Notes under the pieces: model-generated
Databases searched by the model: none
Seen by the model: only the letters and a program-made list of their open reading frames with translations
Told to the model about the DNA's origin: nothing
Part shown: piece after piece, positions 1 to 8,980 of the stretch
Layout of the letters: the number at the start of each line of letters is the position of its first letter
How positions within the stretch are numbered: position 1 is the first letter of the stretch
Origin: JAWLHU01 sp049325315
Lineage (GTDB): Bacteria; Bacillota; Sulfobacillia; Symbiobacteriales; Symbiobacteriaceae
Assembly: GCA_049325315.1 (NCBI GenBank)
Contig: JBMONB010000150.1
Span: 164,865-228,864 of the forward strand
Reading direction: 5' to 3'
DNA: 64,000 bases
Translations under genes and position numbers: made by a program

Positions 1-837
1 TGCGAGAAGAACGTACTCGAACATCAGGCCGGGTTTGACGAGGCTCTCCTGCGGGCTGAACGGGGGGAGATCGGTCTCGACGAGTTGGACCGGCTGGTGG
101 CAGCCTATCTCCTGGAGTCGGTGCGACTGGGTGCCCTGGAACGCCTGGCCCTGGCGATCGATGGGGCCGTGGAGTTGGTGCTGGATGGCCTATGGGCCAA
201 GGCGGAGAGCGTGCGCCAACTCCTCCAGTCTGTCAAGAAACACCGGCCCGGCCAATCGGCGGTGAGGCTGGCGCATGGGCTCACGATGGTTCCCTCCGCC
301 CAACTGGAGCAGGAATGGCTGAACGAGATCCAGCCTCGACTGGCGCGAGCGGCCCTTCATGATGACGAACCGCCCACGGCGGAGCGGATATTGGCGAATG
401 CAGAGCGCGACGTCGACCGGTATTTTCGGATCCGCCAGCCGGACCTGCACCTTCCACGGGGGCACCGGCTGCGTGAGGACTGGCTCGACGGTGCGCTGCC
501 CCGAATCAGGCTGGTCGGGGCGGAACGGCCCGCTTGCGCCGGCGAGGTTTCGCCCGGACTTCCAGGCGATTACTGGGAGGACTTGATGACCCGATCGTTG
601 GCCGTGACCGAGCAGCAGGTGGCCTGGTTCCCCAATGAGTGGATTGTCTATACGGAAACGCCACCATTCGCAGTGGCAGATTTCGCTGCCCTGCCAGACT
701 GGGCTGAAGGGTACCGGGCCGCTCCACCAGCCGCCCGGGCCGCGCTTCATGTGCTGCCGGAGCCGCCGGGGGGATGGCCGGACCCTGCGGTCCGCCCCCC
801 GCGGTCCGAGGCGGCGCCGGGACTTGGCGGTTTCTGA
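1..837 (+). CDS. Hypothetical protein, 5' end outside window
   Basis: The frame is open from the first base to a TGA at 835-837, so at least 278 residues are present and the true start lies upstream of the window. The protein is soluble, rich in Arg, Ala and Leu, with helical segments at the beginning. It becomes Pro/Gly/Arg-rich and low in complexity over the last 40 residues. I recognise no family and see no signal peptide, membrane segment or catalytic motif. It converges on the SMC-like ATPase gene, with only 20 bases between the two stop codons. Whether it belongs functionally to that system cannot be told because its own upstream neighbours are missing. Confidence 0.6.
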   Translation, partial: CEKNVLEHQAGFDEALLRAERGEIGLDELDRLVAAYLLESVRLGALERLALAIDGAVELVLDGLWAKAESVRQLLQSVKKHRPGQSAVRLAHGLTMVPSAQLEQEWLNEIQPRLARAALHDDEPPTAERILANAERDVDRYFRIRQPDLHLPRGHRLREDWLDGALPRIRLVGAERPACAGEVSPGLPGDYWEDLMTRSLAVTEQQVAWFPNEWIVYTETPPFAVADFAALPDWAEGYRAAPPAARAALHVLPEPPGGWPDPAVRPPRSEAAPGLGGF

Positions 838-857
838 GGCCGGTCGAACCGTGAGCC

Positions 858-3800
858 CTAACCCGGGAGGTCTTGCACGATTGCAGGGCCTTCGGGCGTC
901 ACCCCGATCAGCCGAAGGGCCTGGAAAGGGGTGCTTCCGCCCCGGTTCAGCGAGGCGAAGCGGGCGACCATTGTCCGGTAAAGGTCTTCGCTGGCCGTGG
1001 TGATGATAATCTGGCGACCGCTTTCGACCATGGTGCGGAGCAGGTCAAGGAAGGCGAAGGTGTTCATGTCGTCCATGTGCTGCACGGGGTCATCGATGCA
1101 GATGACGCCCAGCCGGGACCACGCCTGGAGCAGGGCAGTGCCAAGGAAGATGGAGAGAGCGACAGCGTTTGCCTGCGCCATGCTGAAGTATCGGTGGACG
1201 GCAGCCGCCCTCCCCTCCTCGGGCTCAAAGCGGACATATAGGCGCTGTGACTTGGAGTCGATCTCGAGCCGCAGCGGCCCGAAGTATGGGTGCGAGCAGA
1301 GACGCTGATAGAGCACCTGAATCATCCCGACATAGCCATCTAGCCGCTCGCGCTCCTCCGCCGCGCGCAGGTCTGCGGCCTGCTTCAGGAGGCTCCGGAC
1401 CCGCTCCAGATAGTCTGCAGCCCGACTCTCTAATGCCAGGGCCCTCTCCTGCTCCACCTGCAGCCGCTCCACGTCACGGTCGATCTCCTGAATGGCCAGC
1501 GTCAGCTCGCAGGCATGCGCTTGAGCCACCAGCCGCTCCCCTGTAACGATCAACTCGGTCAGATGCGTAATCCGGTCGCCCAGCCGCTTTTGCTGGGCGG
1601 CCATCTCTTTGCGCAGGCTCTCAGGGTCTTCGCCGGTGAGGCCGGCCTGCTGTCGATCTGCCTCAAAGGTTTGAAGCCGGCGGGTGATCGCCTGCAGTTC
1701 CGCCTCGGCCCCCGCCCGTTCCCCCCGCAGGACCGCCAGGGCTCGATGTGCCTCATCGGCCTGGGCCTGGGCCGCCTCCAGCGCCTGGCGTGCTCCGGCT
1801 ACGCCGGATCGGGCCGCTTCGAACTCCGCCTGCCGGTCGCTCAGTTCTGCCCGAGCCTCCTCGCGGGTGGCAAACCCCAGCCCGAGTGCCGCCAGGGCGC
1901 TCTCCGTCTGCTCCAGCCGCCTGCGCAGAAGTTTCAGCCGTTCATGCTTCTGCTGAATCGCAGCGAGCAGCGCCTGCTCCTGGCTCTCGACGGTTCCGAT
2001 CGCTTCGGAGACGGCGGCCAGCATCTCCTCCGCCGAGGCCACGCGCTCTGTGGCGATTCTCACCTCATCTTCACTCTGCACAAGGGCGGTCTGCACCTCT
2101 GCGGGCACGAGGTCCGACGCCAACCGGCCAGGGAAGAGGGGGATCACCTGCTCGTTGGCCTGCCGGAGCATGTCAGCGATCTCCTGAAGCCGGCCTTCGC
2201 AGGTGCCTGATTCGGTCTGAGTGGCCCCCAACTTCAGCTCGGCCACGGCCAGCGCGTCGGTGAGCGTCGCACGCTTCCCAACCGCTTCGTCGTAGGCTTC
2301 CTGGGCCTGCTTCAGCCCATCGGGCAGCCGCTCCAGCATTGAACGTACCCCCGCCAGCAACTGCCGGTGGCCCTCCCATTGATGTCCGCAGAAGGGGCAA
2401 TCCGACTCATCCGGGGTCAGATGGCCCTTTAGTTCTGCCAGCAACTCCTGGCGGCGCTGTACGATGGACCGTGCCTCTGTCAGCGCCGCTCCACGCTGCT
2501 CCACCAGGCTTCGGGCCTCCTGCCATTGCTGCCGCTGTTCCACCAGGCGCTCCGAGAGTGACTGGCTCTCCGAGCGAAGCCGAGCCCAGCGGGCCTGGAG
2601 ACGCTCGTGCTCCTCTGCCCGATCACGCCACTCACCCAGACTCTCCCTGATCCGCCGGAGTTGCGCGGTGCGAGCGACGCGGGAATCCGCCTCGGTTCTC
2701 GCGGTCTGCAGTCGCCCCTGCAGCTCGCGGTGATCCCCCCTCAACCGTTTGAGCGACTGGAGCAGCTCGGCCCGCTCATCCTCCAGCGCAGCCAGGTCAT
2801 CTTCTGTGCCGGTCAGTTCCCCCTCCAGGAGCACACGGTCATCCTGGAGAGCGAGGTGCCGGTTCACCTGCTCCAGCCGCCGCTGCGCCTCGGTCAACTC
2901 CTCGGCCCTGTCCCGGAGTGTCCGGGCCGACGAGGTTCGCTCAGACTCCCGCGTGTCTGCCTCCTCCATGCGCTCCTGCTCCTCGGAGGCGTATGCCTGG
3001 AGCCGGCCGAGCAACTCCCGGTGGCGGGCCAGAACCTCCGGAATGGCCCGTGCCTCCTGGTCGAGCCGTTCCAGGCGGGCCATCTCCTGCCGAATGGCGT
3101 CGATTCTCACCGGCGCGGTCTGGATCAGCGTCTGGGCCACCACACGCGCCCGCTTGGGGGCGGGCATTTCCGGCACCTCGAGACTCATGCCTACCAGTGT
3201 AGCTGTCCGGGTAAGCACATTGGTCTGAGCGGCGACAGAGGCCTCGTCAGGAGATCGCTCAATCCCCGCCTCCTCCAACGCCCGCTGCCGCTCTTTCTTT
3301 CGCTGAAGTCGTTCACCGATTAGCCCGTCGATTTGCGCGGCGGTCTGCCGGTGGTTGGCCACCTCTGACTCCAGGAGCTTTGCCACCCGGTTCCCCTTCT
3401 CGATCAGCCGGAGCAGGTTCTGGGTTCCGACCATGTAGGAGTATGCCTCGTAGCGCTCGCCAGGGTCACTCCCAAGGAACTGCTGGATCGTATCCTGGCT
3501 CAGGAAGTGGCAGTGGCGCATTACGTCCCGCAGCGCCTCCCCGCAGCGGGGAATCGCCTCGTCGTCGGTCAGCAGGGAGACCGCCCGCAGGATCTCCCGC
3601 TCAGCCACCTCACGATCATTCAGATGCCGGCTTTCATGGTCATGGGTTAGTACCCGGCGGAGGTGAAGCGAGGCAGGCCCTTCGATCCAGATGTCAACCT
3701 CAGCCCCATCGTCGGCCTGAAGGAGATGCAGGAGGGGAGATCGGCTCACCCCCTGCTGCTGCTCCTTGTCGCGAGCCCGGTCGACCCGGTGTGACTTGCC

Positions 3801-4556
3801 GGTGAGCCCCCACTCCAGCGCCTCGCACAGGGAGGTCTTGCCGGTGCCGTTCCGCCCGTAGACCACGATCAGGTTGCCGGTGAGCGGAATGGTCTTGCCC
3901 GATCCACCGTAATTGCGGAAGCCCTGGAGGCGCAACTTGCGGACGAAGAGCCGGTCCTCCTGGCCGGCCGCCCTGCCCGGTCCCTGTGGCCGTGCGGTCG
4001 CCGGTAGCGTTTTCGGGCCTCCATCGTACCCCCCCTCAAGCAGTTCCCGCTGAATGCGCTCTGGCCCCCGATTTTCCAGCAGGTGCTCGACGAAGAGCGG
4101 GGCTAACCCGGTAGAGTGGGCCACAATCAAAGGGTCGATAGGGGGGCGGCGAATGGTGGTCTGCACCCGCTCCGGCAACGGGAAGAAGGGCAGATCGTCC
4201 ACCATCTGCTCAACATTCAGGCCATCGCTGGGCACCACCACCTTGCGGCATACATAGGGGTTGGCGGCGATGCGCTGCAGCACGACGGGGTCACGCTGCC
4301 CCTCTACAAGCAGGGCCAAATAGGCTCCTTCGGCATGACCCCTCTGGGAGAGTTGGCTGAGATAGCGGGCAATCTCGTTCTGCACAGTTCGCCAGGAGGC
4401 GACCAGGTCTTCATTCGGCTGGACAACCCGAAAGAAGGCAAAGCCCGCCCCGGTGTGGACAAGCAGATCGGCATGGCCTACCTCAGGAGGAGTCGACAAC
4501 AGTTCGGCTCCACGCGGCAGGGCGTGTCGAATCCGGTCGATCAGGCTGCTCGCCAT
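858..4556 (-). CDS. Rad50/SMC-like coiled-coil ATPase with zinc-hook CxxC
   Basis: This 1232-residue protein has the Rad50/SbcC/RecN-type ABC ATPase layout. Residues 1 to about 200 form an N-terminal alpha/beta extension that I do not recognise. A Walker A motif (GRNGTGKTS) lies near residue 233 after the typical RLQGFRNY strand. Long heptad-rich coiled coils follow, interrupted by CPFCGH near residue 718, which resembles a Rad50 hook. A second coil leads to a signature-like FSMAQ segment and a Walker B motif (CIDDP) near residue 1148. The start has an ideal GGAGGTG site. It overlaps the end of the upstream nitrilase-like gene by 16 bases, so the two are probably translationally coupled. The substrate is unknown; a DNA- or phage-sensing role is inferred from fold and context only. 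Confidence 0.9.
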   Translation of the reverse strand: MASSLIDRIRHALPRGAELLSTPPEVGHADLLVHTGAGFAFFRVVQPNEDLVASWRTVQNEIARYLSQLSQRGHAEGAYLALLVEGQRDPVVLQRIAANPYVCRKVVVPSDGLNVEQMVDDLPFFPLPERVQTTIRRPPIDPLIVAHSTGLAPLFVEHLLENRGPERIQRELLEGGYDGGPKTLPATARPQGPGRAAGQEDRLFVRKLRLQGFRNYGGSGKTIPLTGNLIVVYGRNGTGKTSLCEALEWGLTGKSHRVDRARDKEQQQGVSRSPLLHLLQADDGAEVDIWIEGPASLHLRRVLTHDHESRHLNDREVAEREILRAVSLLTDDEAIPRCGEALRDVMRHCHFLSQDTIQQFLGSDPGERYEAYSYMVGTQNLLRLIEKGNRVAKLLESEVANHRQTAAQIDGLIGERLQRKKERQRALEEAGIERSPDEASVAAQTNVLTRTATLVGMSLEVPEMPAPKRARVVAQTLIQTAPVRIDAIRQEMARLERLDQEARAIPEVLARHRELLGRLQAYASEEQERMEEADTRESERTSSARTLRDRAEELTEAQRRLEQVNRHLALQDDRVLLEGELTGTEDDLAALEDERAELLQSLKRLRGDHRELQGRLQTARTEADSRVARTAQLRRIRESLGEWRDRAEEHERLQARWARLRSESQSLSERLVEQRQQWQEARSLVEQRGAALTEARSIVQRRQELLAELKGHLTPDESDCPFCGHQWEGHRQLLAGVRSMLERLPDGLKQAQEAYDEAVGKRATLTDALAVAELKLGATQTESGTCEGRLQEIADMLRQANEQVIPLFPGRLASDLVPAEVQTALVQSEDEVRIATERVASAEEMLAAVSEAIGTVESQEQALLAAIQQKHERLKLLRRRLEQTESALAALGLGFATREEARAELSDRQAEFEAARSGVAGARQALEAAQAQADEAHRALAVLRGERAGAEAELQAITRRLQTFEADRQQAGLTGEDPESLRKEMAAQQKRLGDRITHLTELIVTGERLVAQAHACELTLAIQEIDRDVERLQVEQERALALESRAADYLERVRSLLKQAADLRAAEERERLDGYVGMIQVLYQRLCSHPYFGPLRLEIDSKSQRLYVRFEPEEGRAAAVHRYFSMAQANAVALSIFLGTALLQAWSRLGVICIDDPVQHMDDMNTFAFLDLLRTMVESGRQIIITTASEDLYRTMVARFASLNRGGSTPFQALRLIGVTPEGPAIVQDLPG

Positions 4557-6349
4557 GGAAACACCTCCATCAGCATCCGCAGAAAGGCGCGGCAGTCAGA
4601 GGCATGCCAGAGGATATCCAGCAAGGCGCGCCGGTCATACCAGTAGAGTTGTGTCGCGTCGATCCGTTCCTCGTTAGGCTGCCGTCCGAAGGGGCCGTCG
4701 TCGAAAGGAAAGGGCTGAAGCGCCCCGCCGGCGCCCATGCGCCGTACCTCCTGCTGCTCAATCTGAACAGGCCGCGAGCCGGTGGTCCCCTGGTGGTCCA
4801 GAAGCAGAAAGAGGTGCGGCCGGCGGTCATAACAGCGGTCGAGGAATCCCCCATAGAGGTATTCCGGCCGGGTCTGTCCATCGCCGGCGATAATGGTCAG
4901 CGTAAAATCCCCACAATCAGCCGTAATGTGGGGGAAGGCGACGTCGGCGATCTCAGCGCGGACCCCGCCTGCCAGCAGAACGTACAGCGCTTCGATCATC
5001 CATCGGATGGAGCGCAGTTCCGGGTGCTCCTCCCAGAAGTCGGGATTGGTACGGTGGCAGCCGTGGAGCAGCGAGTCGAGGATCCCATGGAGCCGGCCAG
5101 CCGGGAGCGACTGGAGTTGGTGGGCCACGGTGAGGTAGGCTTCTTCCAGTTGGCCGTGCAGTGCCCGGCACCGGGTGAGAGGCTGGGGTCGGGAGGTCCG
5201 GGGGGAGGCCTCCCTGATCAGGCTGGTAACCACATGCTGTGAGGCGTGGGTGGTCAGCCCGTCACTGGCTACCTGCCCGTGGCGTATGGGGTGGAGCAGG
5301 GCGTAATCGATGGGTTCCCGCGGAGAACCGGCGTGACGGGGGAGGCTGAACCGCGGCTCGTAGATGAACCGGTGCAGGGCGGGCTCACCCGCCCGGAAGG
5401 AGAGCCGGGTCAGTTCGGAATCGCCCACCCCTTCTCGACGGTAGAGGCGGGGGACATCGTCGGGGGCGGTTTCCGGTCTGGTCGGAGGGCAGTCACCCTT
5501 TGAGCAGAGGAGGCAGGTCTGGCCACTCGCCCCAGCGCGGTTGACGAACAGGACGGTCTCGAAACGGGGATCGGGGTTGGTCAACAAGACCCGGGCGGAG
5601 TCGAGGAAGGCGGTATGGTCCGGGCGCTCGTTGTCCTGGAGCACGAAGAGATAGGCCGGCGCCGGGTGTTCGCCTGGGGGTTGGGCCGAGACCTGCAGCC
5701 ACTGCCACAGCCGGGTGGCGACATCATCCGTGCCGATCCGGGCGATAAAGTCGTAGCAGAGAAGGAGGCTGAAGGTGCGCTGTCCCGCTGTGAGGTAGAG
5801 GACATGAGCGCCCCGGTACATGGTTCCGGCCCGCTGCTCCTGTGGGTTGGGTCGCAGCTTGGCCTGCAAAAAGCGATGAAGCCGGCCCTCCCGGTCCTTG
5901 ACCCAGATCACCGCCCCATTGACCCAGTCGTGCTGCACGGACCGAGCGTGGGCGGCCATTTCGTCGCCCCCGGCGGTGCCGGTCAGAAGCTGCTGCCACC
6001 GGTCGGGGTCCATGGCATCGAAGCCGGCTATGCAGACGGAGTTGGGCGGCAGGATCTCCAGCACCAATGCTTCGCAGGTGGCGAACTGTCCAGAGGGGAG
6101 GCTGTACTCGGGCAGCACCACGAAGTGACTGTGGTCCACCTCGGGGGAGAAGGGCTTGCCGGCCTGCTCCAGTGCAGCTCGGAACGTCTGAAGTTGCGAC
6201 GTCCACAGGTGGCGCTTGAGACGGTAACCCACCTGACCCAACTCCAACTCGATATGCGGTTGAACCAGGACCATCCCGGTGCGGGCGTGGGCCTCTGGCC
6301 AGTCGACCAGGCGGTCCAACGGCACGACACGCATCTCCACCGTCGGCAC
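4541..6349 (-). CDS. Nitrilase-superfamily (carbon-nitrogen hydrolase fold) protein with unknown C-terminal half
   Basis: The 602-residue product carries an intact nitrilase triad in residues 1 to about 260: Glu81 in VVLPEYS, Lys164 in QAKLRP and Cys198 in LLCYDF. Spacings of 83 and 34 resemble those of the family. The C-terminal 300 residues match nothing I recognise and may contact the partner ATPase. The gene is first in a two-gene operon; its TGA overlaps the ATPase start. The GTG at 6349 sits only two bases from an AAGGAG site, so the in-frame GTG at 6340 or ATG at 6334 is also possible. An amidase acting on a nucleotide, peptide or cofactor is plausible, but no substrate can be assigned. 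Confidence 0.8.
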   Translation of the reverse strand: MPTVEMRVVPLDRLVDWPEAHARTGMVLVQPHIELELGQVGYRLKRHLWTSQLQTFRAALEQAGKPFSPEVDHSHFVVLPEYSLPSGQFATCEALVLEILPPNSVCIAGFDAMDPDRWQQLLTGTAGGDEMAAHARSVQHDWVNGAVIWVKDREGRLHRFLQAKLRPNPQEQRAGTMYRGAHVLYLTAGQRTFSLLLCYDFIARIGTDDVATRLWQWLQVSAQPPGEHPAPAYLFVLQDNERPDHTAFLDSARVLLTNPDPRFETVLFVNRAGASGQTCLLCSKGDCPPTRPETAPDDVPRLYRREGVGDSELTRLSFRAGEPALHRFIYEPRFSLPRHAGSPREPIDYALLHPIRHGQVASDGLTTHASQHVVTSLIREASPRTSRPQPLTRCRALHGQLEEAYLTVAHQLQSLPAGRLHGILDSLLHGCHRTNPDFWEEHPELRSIRWMIEALYVLLAGGVRAEIADVAFPHITADCGDFTLTIIAGDGQTRPEYLYGGFLDRCYDRRPHLFLLLDHQGTTGSRPVQIEQQEVRRMGAGGALQPFPFDDGPFGRQPNEERIDATQLYWYDRRALLDILWHASDCRAFLRMLMEVFPWRAA

Positions 6350-6556
6350 AACTCCTTACGGAGCGGGTTGGTAAGTAATCCCAATGTAGATTACAGGAGA
6401 GCGATGGGGGCAGTCAGTCGAACCTTGTCGTGTCGAACGAAAAACCCTTCGACGTCATTTGTCGAAGGGTGCGTCGGAGCCGTGGGCTACGCCTATACAT
6501 GCCGTGGTCTGTACGATACACTGTACCCAATGAATGGAACCGTGGAGGTAGCTGGT
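6350..6556. promoter_or_regulatory. Divergent control region with two operator-like inverted repeats
   Basis: This 207-base gap separates the nitrilase/ATPase operon from the WYL regulator. It holds GTAATC-N8-GATTAC at 6375-6394, close to the nitrilase gene start, and a perfect 10-base inverted repeat with a 7-base loop at 6444-6470 (ACCCTTCGAC / GTCGAAGGGT). A shorter GTAC-N8-GTAC repeat lies near 6511-6526. Such repeats are typical binding sites for dimeric regulators. Which protein binds is not shown by the sequence. Confidence 0.5.
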
Positions 6557-7534
6557 ATGGCCAAGGCGGACAACCTGCTCGCCATTCTATGGCTCCTGCG
6601 CTCCCGCCGTCGGGTGACTGCGGCGCAGATTGCCGATTCGCTGGAAATCAGCCTCCGGACCGCCTACCGGTACATCGACGCCCTGTCAGCCAGCGGGGTC
6701 CCCGTGGTGGCAGAGGCGGGGCCAGAGGGCGGATATTCGCTGCCGGATCATTTCCGTACAGTGCCCCTCTTCTTTGAGCCGAAGGAGCTGGTGGCGCTCT
6801 TTCACGCAGGCCTTTTTGCAGCCCGGGCCGGTTACCCCTACAGTGAGGAGATGAGCGCAGCCCTGGAAAAGGTGCGCCAGAACCTCAGCCCTTCCCAGGT
6901 GGCCGACCTGGAGCGGCACACATCGGGCTTGAGCGTGGTCGGCTCCCTTCGAGGCGGCCCAGTGGAGCCCTGGCTGCCTCACCTGGAGCAGGCGGTGGCC
7001 GACGGCGCCACCGTTGAACTCCTGTACTGGAAGGTGAGTGGCGAAGCGCCGGAGCGGCGGCTGGTCGATCCCTACGGTCTGGTCTACAGGGCGGGACTCT
7101 GGTATGTAACCGGCTTTTGTCATCTACGACAGGCGCTCCGAGACTTCCGGGTAGACCGGATCCGGGACCTCACCAGGACGGGCGGCACCTTCCAGCGGCC
7201 GCCGGATTTCCGGCCCGAGGCCGGCACAGGAACGGAACGTCAATGGATCGAGGAGCGGCTACGAACGGCTCCTCTCACCCGGGTTGGGGTGACCGGATCC
7301 CCCTGGGCTATCGCCAGCCTGTGTGAGCACTGGTATCTGCGGCACTGCCTGCTGGAGCGTTCCGGGCGGAAGGCGATCTTCAACCTGGACCCCACCGGAC
7401 TGGAGCACACAGCCCACCACCTTGCCTCCATGGGAGCCGCCGTGCGCGTAGTGGAGCCGGACGAACTTCGCCTGAAGGTGGTCGACCTGCTCCACCGCTG
7501 GCTGCAACATCATCAGGAAGGGGAGCATCCCTGA
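6557..7534 (+). CDS. WYL-domain transcriptional regulator (YafY/PafC type)
   Basis: The 325-residue protein begins with a helix-turn-helix of the HTH_11 type (AAQIADSLEISLRTAYRYIDAL, written here only as its position, residues about 20-45). A WYL sensor domain follows, with RLVDPYGLVYRAGLWYVTG near residues 165-185, and then a C-terminal WCX-like extension. The frame is open far upstream, but ATG 6557 has GGAGG eight bases before it, and that decides the start. WYL proteins sense ligands, often nucleic acids or nucleotides, and control defence or DNA-damage genes among others. It is divergent from the nitrilase/ATPase operon and only 49 bases ahead of an MFS exporter, so it could regulate either. 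Confidence 0.85.
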   Translation: MAKADNLLAILWLLRSRRRVTAAQIADSLEISLRTAYRYIDALSASGVPVVAEAGPEGGYSLPDHFRTVPLFFEPKELVALFHAGLFAARAGYPYSEEMSAALEKVRQNLSPSQVADLERHTSGLSVVGSLRGGPVEPWLPHLEQAVADGATVELLYWKVSGEAPERRLVDPYGLVYRAGLWYVTGFCHLRQALRDFRVDRIRDLTRTGGTFQRPPDFRPEAGTGTERQWIEERLRTAPLTRVGVTGSPWAIASLCEHWYLRHCLLERSGRKAIFNLDPTGLEHTAHHLASMGAAVRVVEPDELRLKVVDLLHRWLQHHQEGEHP

Positions 7535-7556
7535 CAGCGGTTGTCAGGGATGCTCC
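7522..7556 (+). terminator. Perfect 15-bp hairpin at the end of the WYL gene
   Basis: GGAGCATCCCTGACA at 7522-7536 is exactly complementary to 7542-7556, with a 5-base loop. The left arm contains the stop codon of the WYL gene. No T-run follows, so this may be a Rho-independent terminator of poor quality, an attenuator or an mRNA-processing hairpin ahead of the MFS gene. Confidence 0.5.
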
Positions 7557-7583
7557 GTTACATTGGGGGTGGAGGTGGATGAA

Positions 7584-8825
7584 TTGGCGGCGGTACAGGC
7601 GGCGGCGCTCGCTCCGCTCCGGCGGCGGGACTTTCGGCTCTTCTGGGCGGGGCAGTGGATCTCTCGACTGGGCGATAACATTCATCTGGTGGCGCAGGCC
7701 TGGCTTGTCTGGAGCCTGACCGGATCTGGCGCAGCGATGGCGACGATCACCCTTTGCAGCACCATCCCCTCGGTTGCCATGCTCCTGGTGGGAGGCACGC
7801 TGGTTGACCGGCTGCCCCGCCGCTGGATCTCGATCTGGTCCGATCTGCTTCGGGCCGGACTACTGCTGGTGGCGGGAGGTCTCTACTTCACTGGGTTGCT
7901 GCAGGTCTGGCATCTCTACCTGCTCGCGGCGGCCTTTGGGCTGGTCAGTGCTTTTGCACGCCCCGCATTCCGGGCGCTGATTCAGACGCTTGTCCAGCCA
8001 GATGAACTGGTGGCGACCAACGGTCTGATCTCGGGCGGGCAGGCCGTCGCGGGGATCGCCGGCCCGGCGATTGGGGGACTGGTCATGGGGGCCGGTGGCG
8101 CCGGCCTTGCCTTTATCCTGAACGGGGCCTCCTTCCTGGCGGCAGCCGTTGCCTTGCTCTTCACGAATCCGGCGGAGCCGGCCTTGACCAGTGACAGGCA
8201 ACCGCTCCGCCTCAAGGTGCTCTGGGAAGACCTCGTGGAGGCGGTCGGGTTGCTGGCTCAAAAACCCTTTCTGCTGGGAACCATTGGGGTGATGTCGCTG
8301 ATCGTGGTCACAGGTCAGGCCCCGGTGGTCCTCCTCCGGCCTTGGGTTGCAGAGCGGGCAGGGGGTGGGGTGGAGACGCTGTCCCTTGCTTACAGCGCCT
8401 TCGCCGCCGGCATGTTTGTGATGGTCGCCCTGCTGACCGGTGTGAGGCTGCGGCGGGGACGGGAGTGGTGCATATACGCCGGTCTGACTGCGGCCGGGCT
8501 AACTCAGGTGGGGATGGCCATGGTATCGGCCCCGTGGCAGATGTGGACCCTCGACTTCCTCCTGGGCGCCTCGGTCATGATCTACGGTGTCATCTGGCCG
8601 GCGCTCCTGCAGGAGCGGGTTCAGCCTCAGGCGATGGGTCGGGTGGCGGCGATCGATCAGTTTGGGGTCTCTCTGCTCTACCCGGCAGGAGTGGCGCTGA
8701 TCGGGGCACTGCTGGCAGGGCCGGGACCTTACTGGGTCATGCTGGTCGGCGGGTGGTTGAGCACGGGCGTGGCCCTTGTCGGTGGAGTTTTTCTCACATA
8801 CAGCGCCCTCAGGGTGAAGACTTGA
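7584..8825 (+). CDS. Major facilitator superfamily transporter
   Basis: The 413-residue, very hydrophobic protein has about 12 predicted transmembrane helices. The MFS motif-A-like loop GGTLVDRLPRRW lies between helices 2 and 3. It matches the MFS_3/enterobactin-exporter-like group by its RRDFRLFWAGQWIS opening, so a drug or small-molecule efflux role is likely. The frame extends upstream to a TTG at 7563, but GGAGGTG at 7571-7577 lies seven bases before the TTG at 7584, which I prefer. It probably follows the WYL regulator in one transcript, interrupted by the hairpin at 7522-7556. Confidence 0.85.
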   Translation: MAAVQAAALAPLRRRDFRLFWAGQWISRLGDNIHLVAQAWLVWSLTGSGAAMATITLCSTIPSVAMLLVGGTLVDRLPRRWISIWSDLLRAGLLLVAGGLYFTGLLQVWHLYLLAAAFGLVSAFARPAFRALIQTLVQPDELVATNGLISGGQAVAGIAGPAIGGLVMGAGGAGLAFILNGASFLAAAVALLFTNPAEPALTSDRQPLRLKVLWEDLVEAVGLLAQKPFLLGTIGVMSLIVVTGQAPVVLLRPWVAERAGGGVETLSLAYSAFAAGMFVMVALLTGVRLRRGREWCIYAGLTAAGLTQVGMAMVSAPWQMWTLDFLLGASVMIYGVIWPALLQERVQPQAMGRVAAIDQFGVSLLYPAGVALIGALLAGPGPYWVMLVGGWLSTGVALVGGVFLTYSALRVKT

Positions 8826-8834
8826 GCGGAGCAG

Positions 8835-8868
8835 CGCCCCCGCAACAAACACCGGGGGCGTCATTGTT
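8835..8868 (+). terminator. Terminator after MFS gene
   Basis: CGCCCCCG at 8835-8842 pairs with CGGGGGCG at 8853-8860, and a TCATTGTTTTC tail follows. Confidence 0.6.
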
Positions 8869-8951
8869 TTCGCTCTTGAACCGATCGGACAAAACGAAAA
8901 AATCTATCCACGGCAGAAGGAGATTTTTCTTGGCTTGTGGTATCTCCTACT

Positions 8952-8965
8952 CGAAAACGTTTCCG
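8952..8965. promoter_or_regulatory. LacI-family operator upstream of the lacI-type gene
   Basis: CGAAAACGTTTCCG is a near-perfect palindrome centred on CG, the classic shape of a LacI/GalR operator. It lies 15 bases before the regulator's start codon, which suggests autoregulation. A matching site precedes the sugar importer at 10058. Confidence 0.65.
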
Positions 8966-8980
8966 GCGAAAGGTGCGGCT

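Noticed and set aside
5615..6556. Upstream extension of the WYL regulator frame
   Set aside because: It runs antisense through the nitrilase gene. The ribosome site and conserved helix-turn-helix place the start at 6557.
8342..8980. Upstream extension of the LacI frame
   Set aside because: It overlaps the MFS gene in another frame; the LacI domain begins exactly at ATG 8981.
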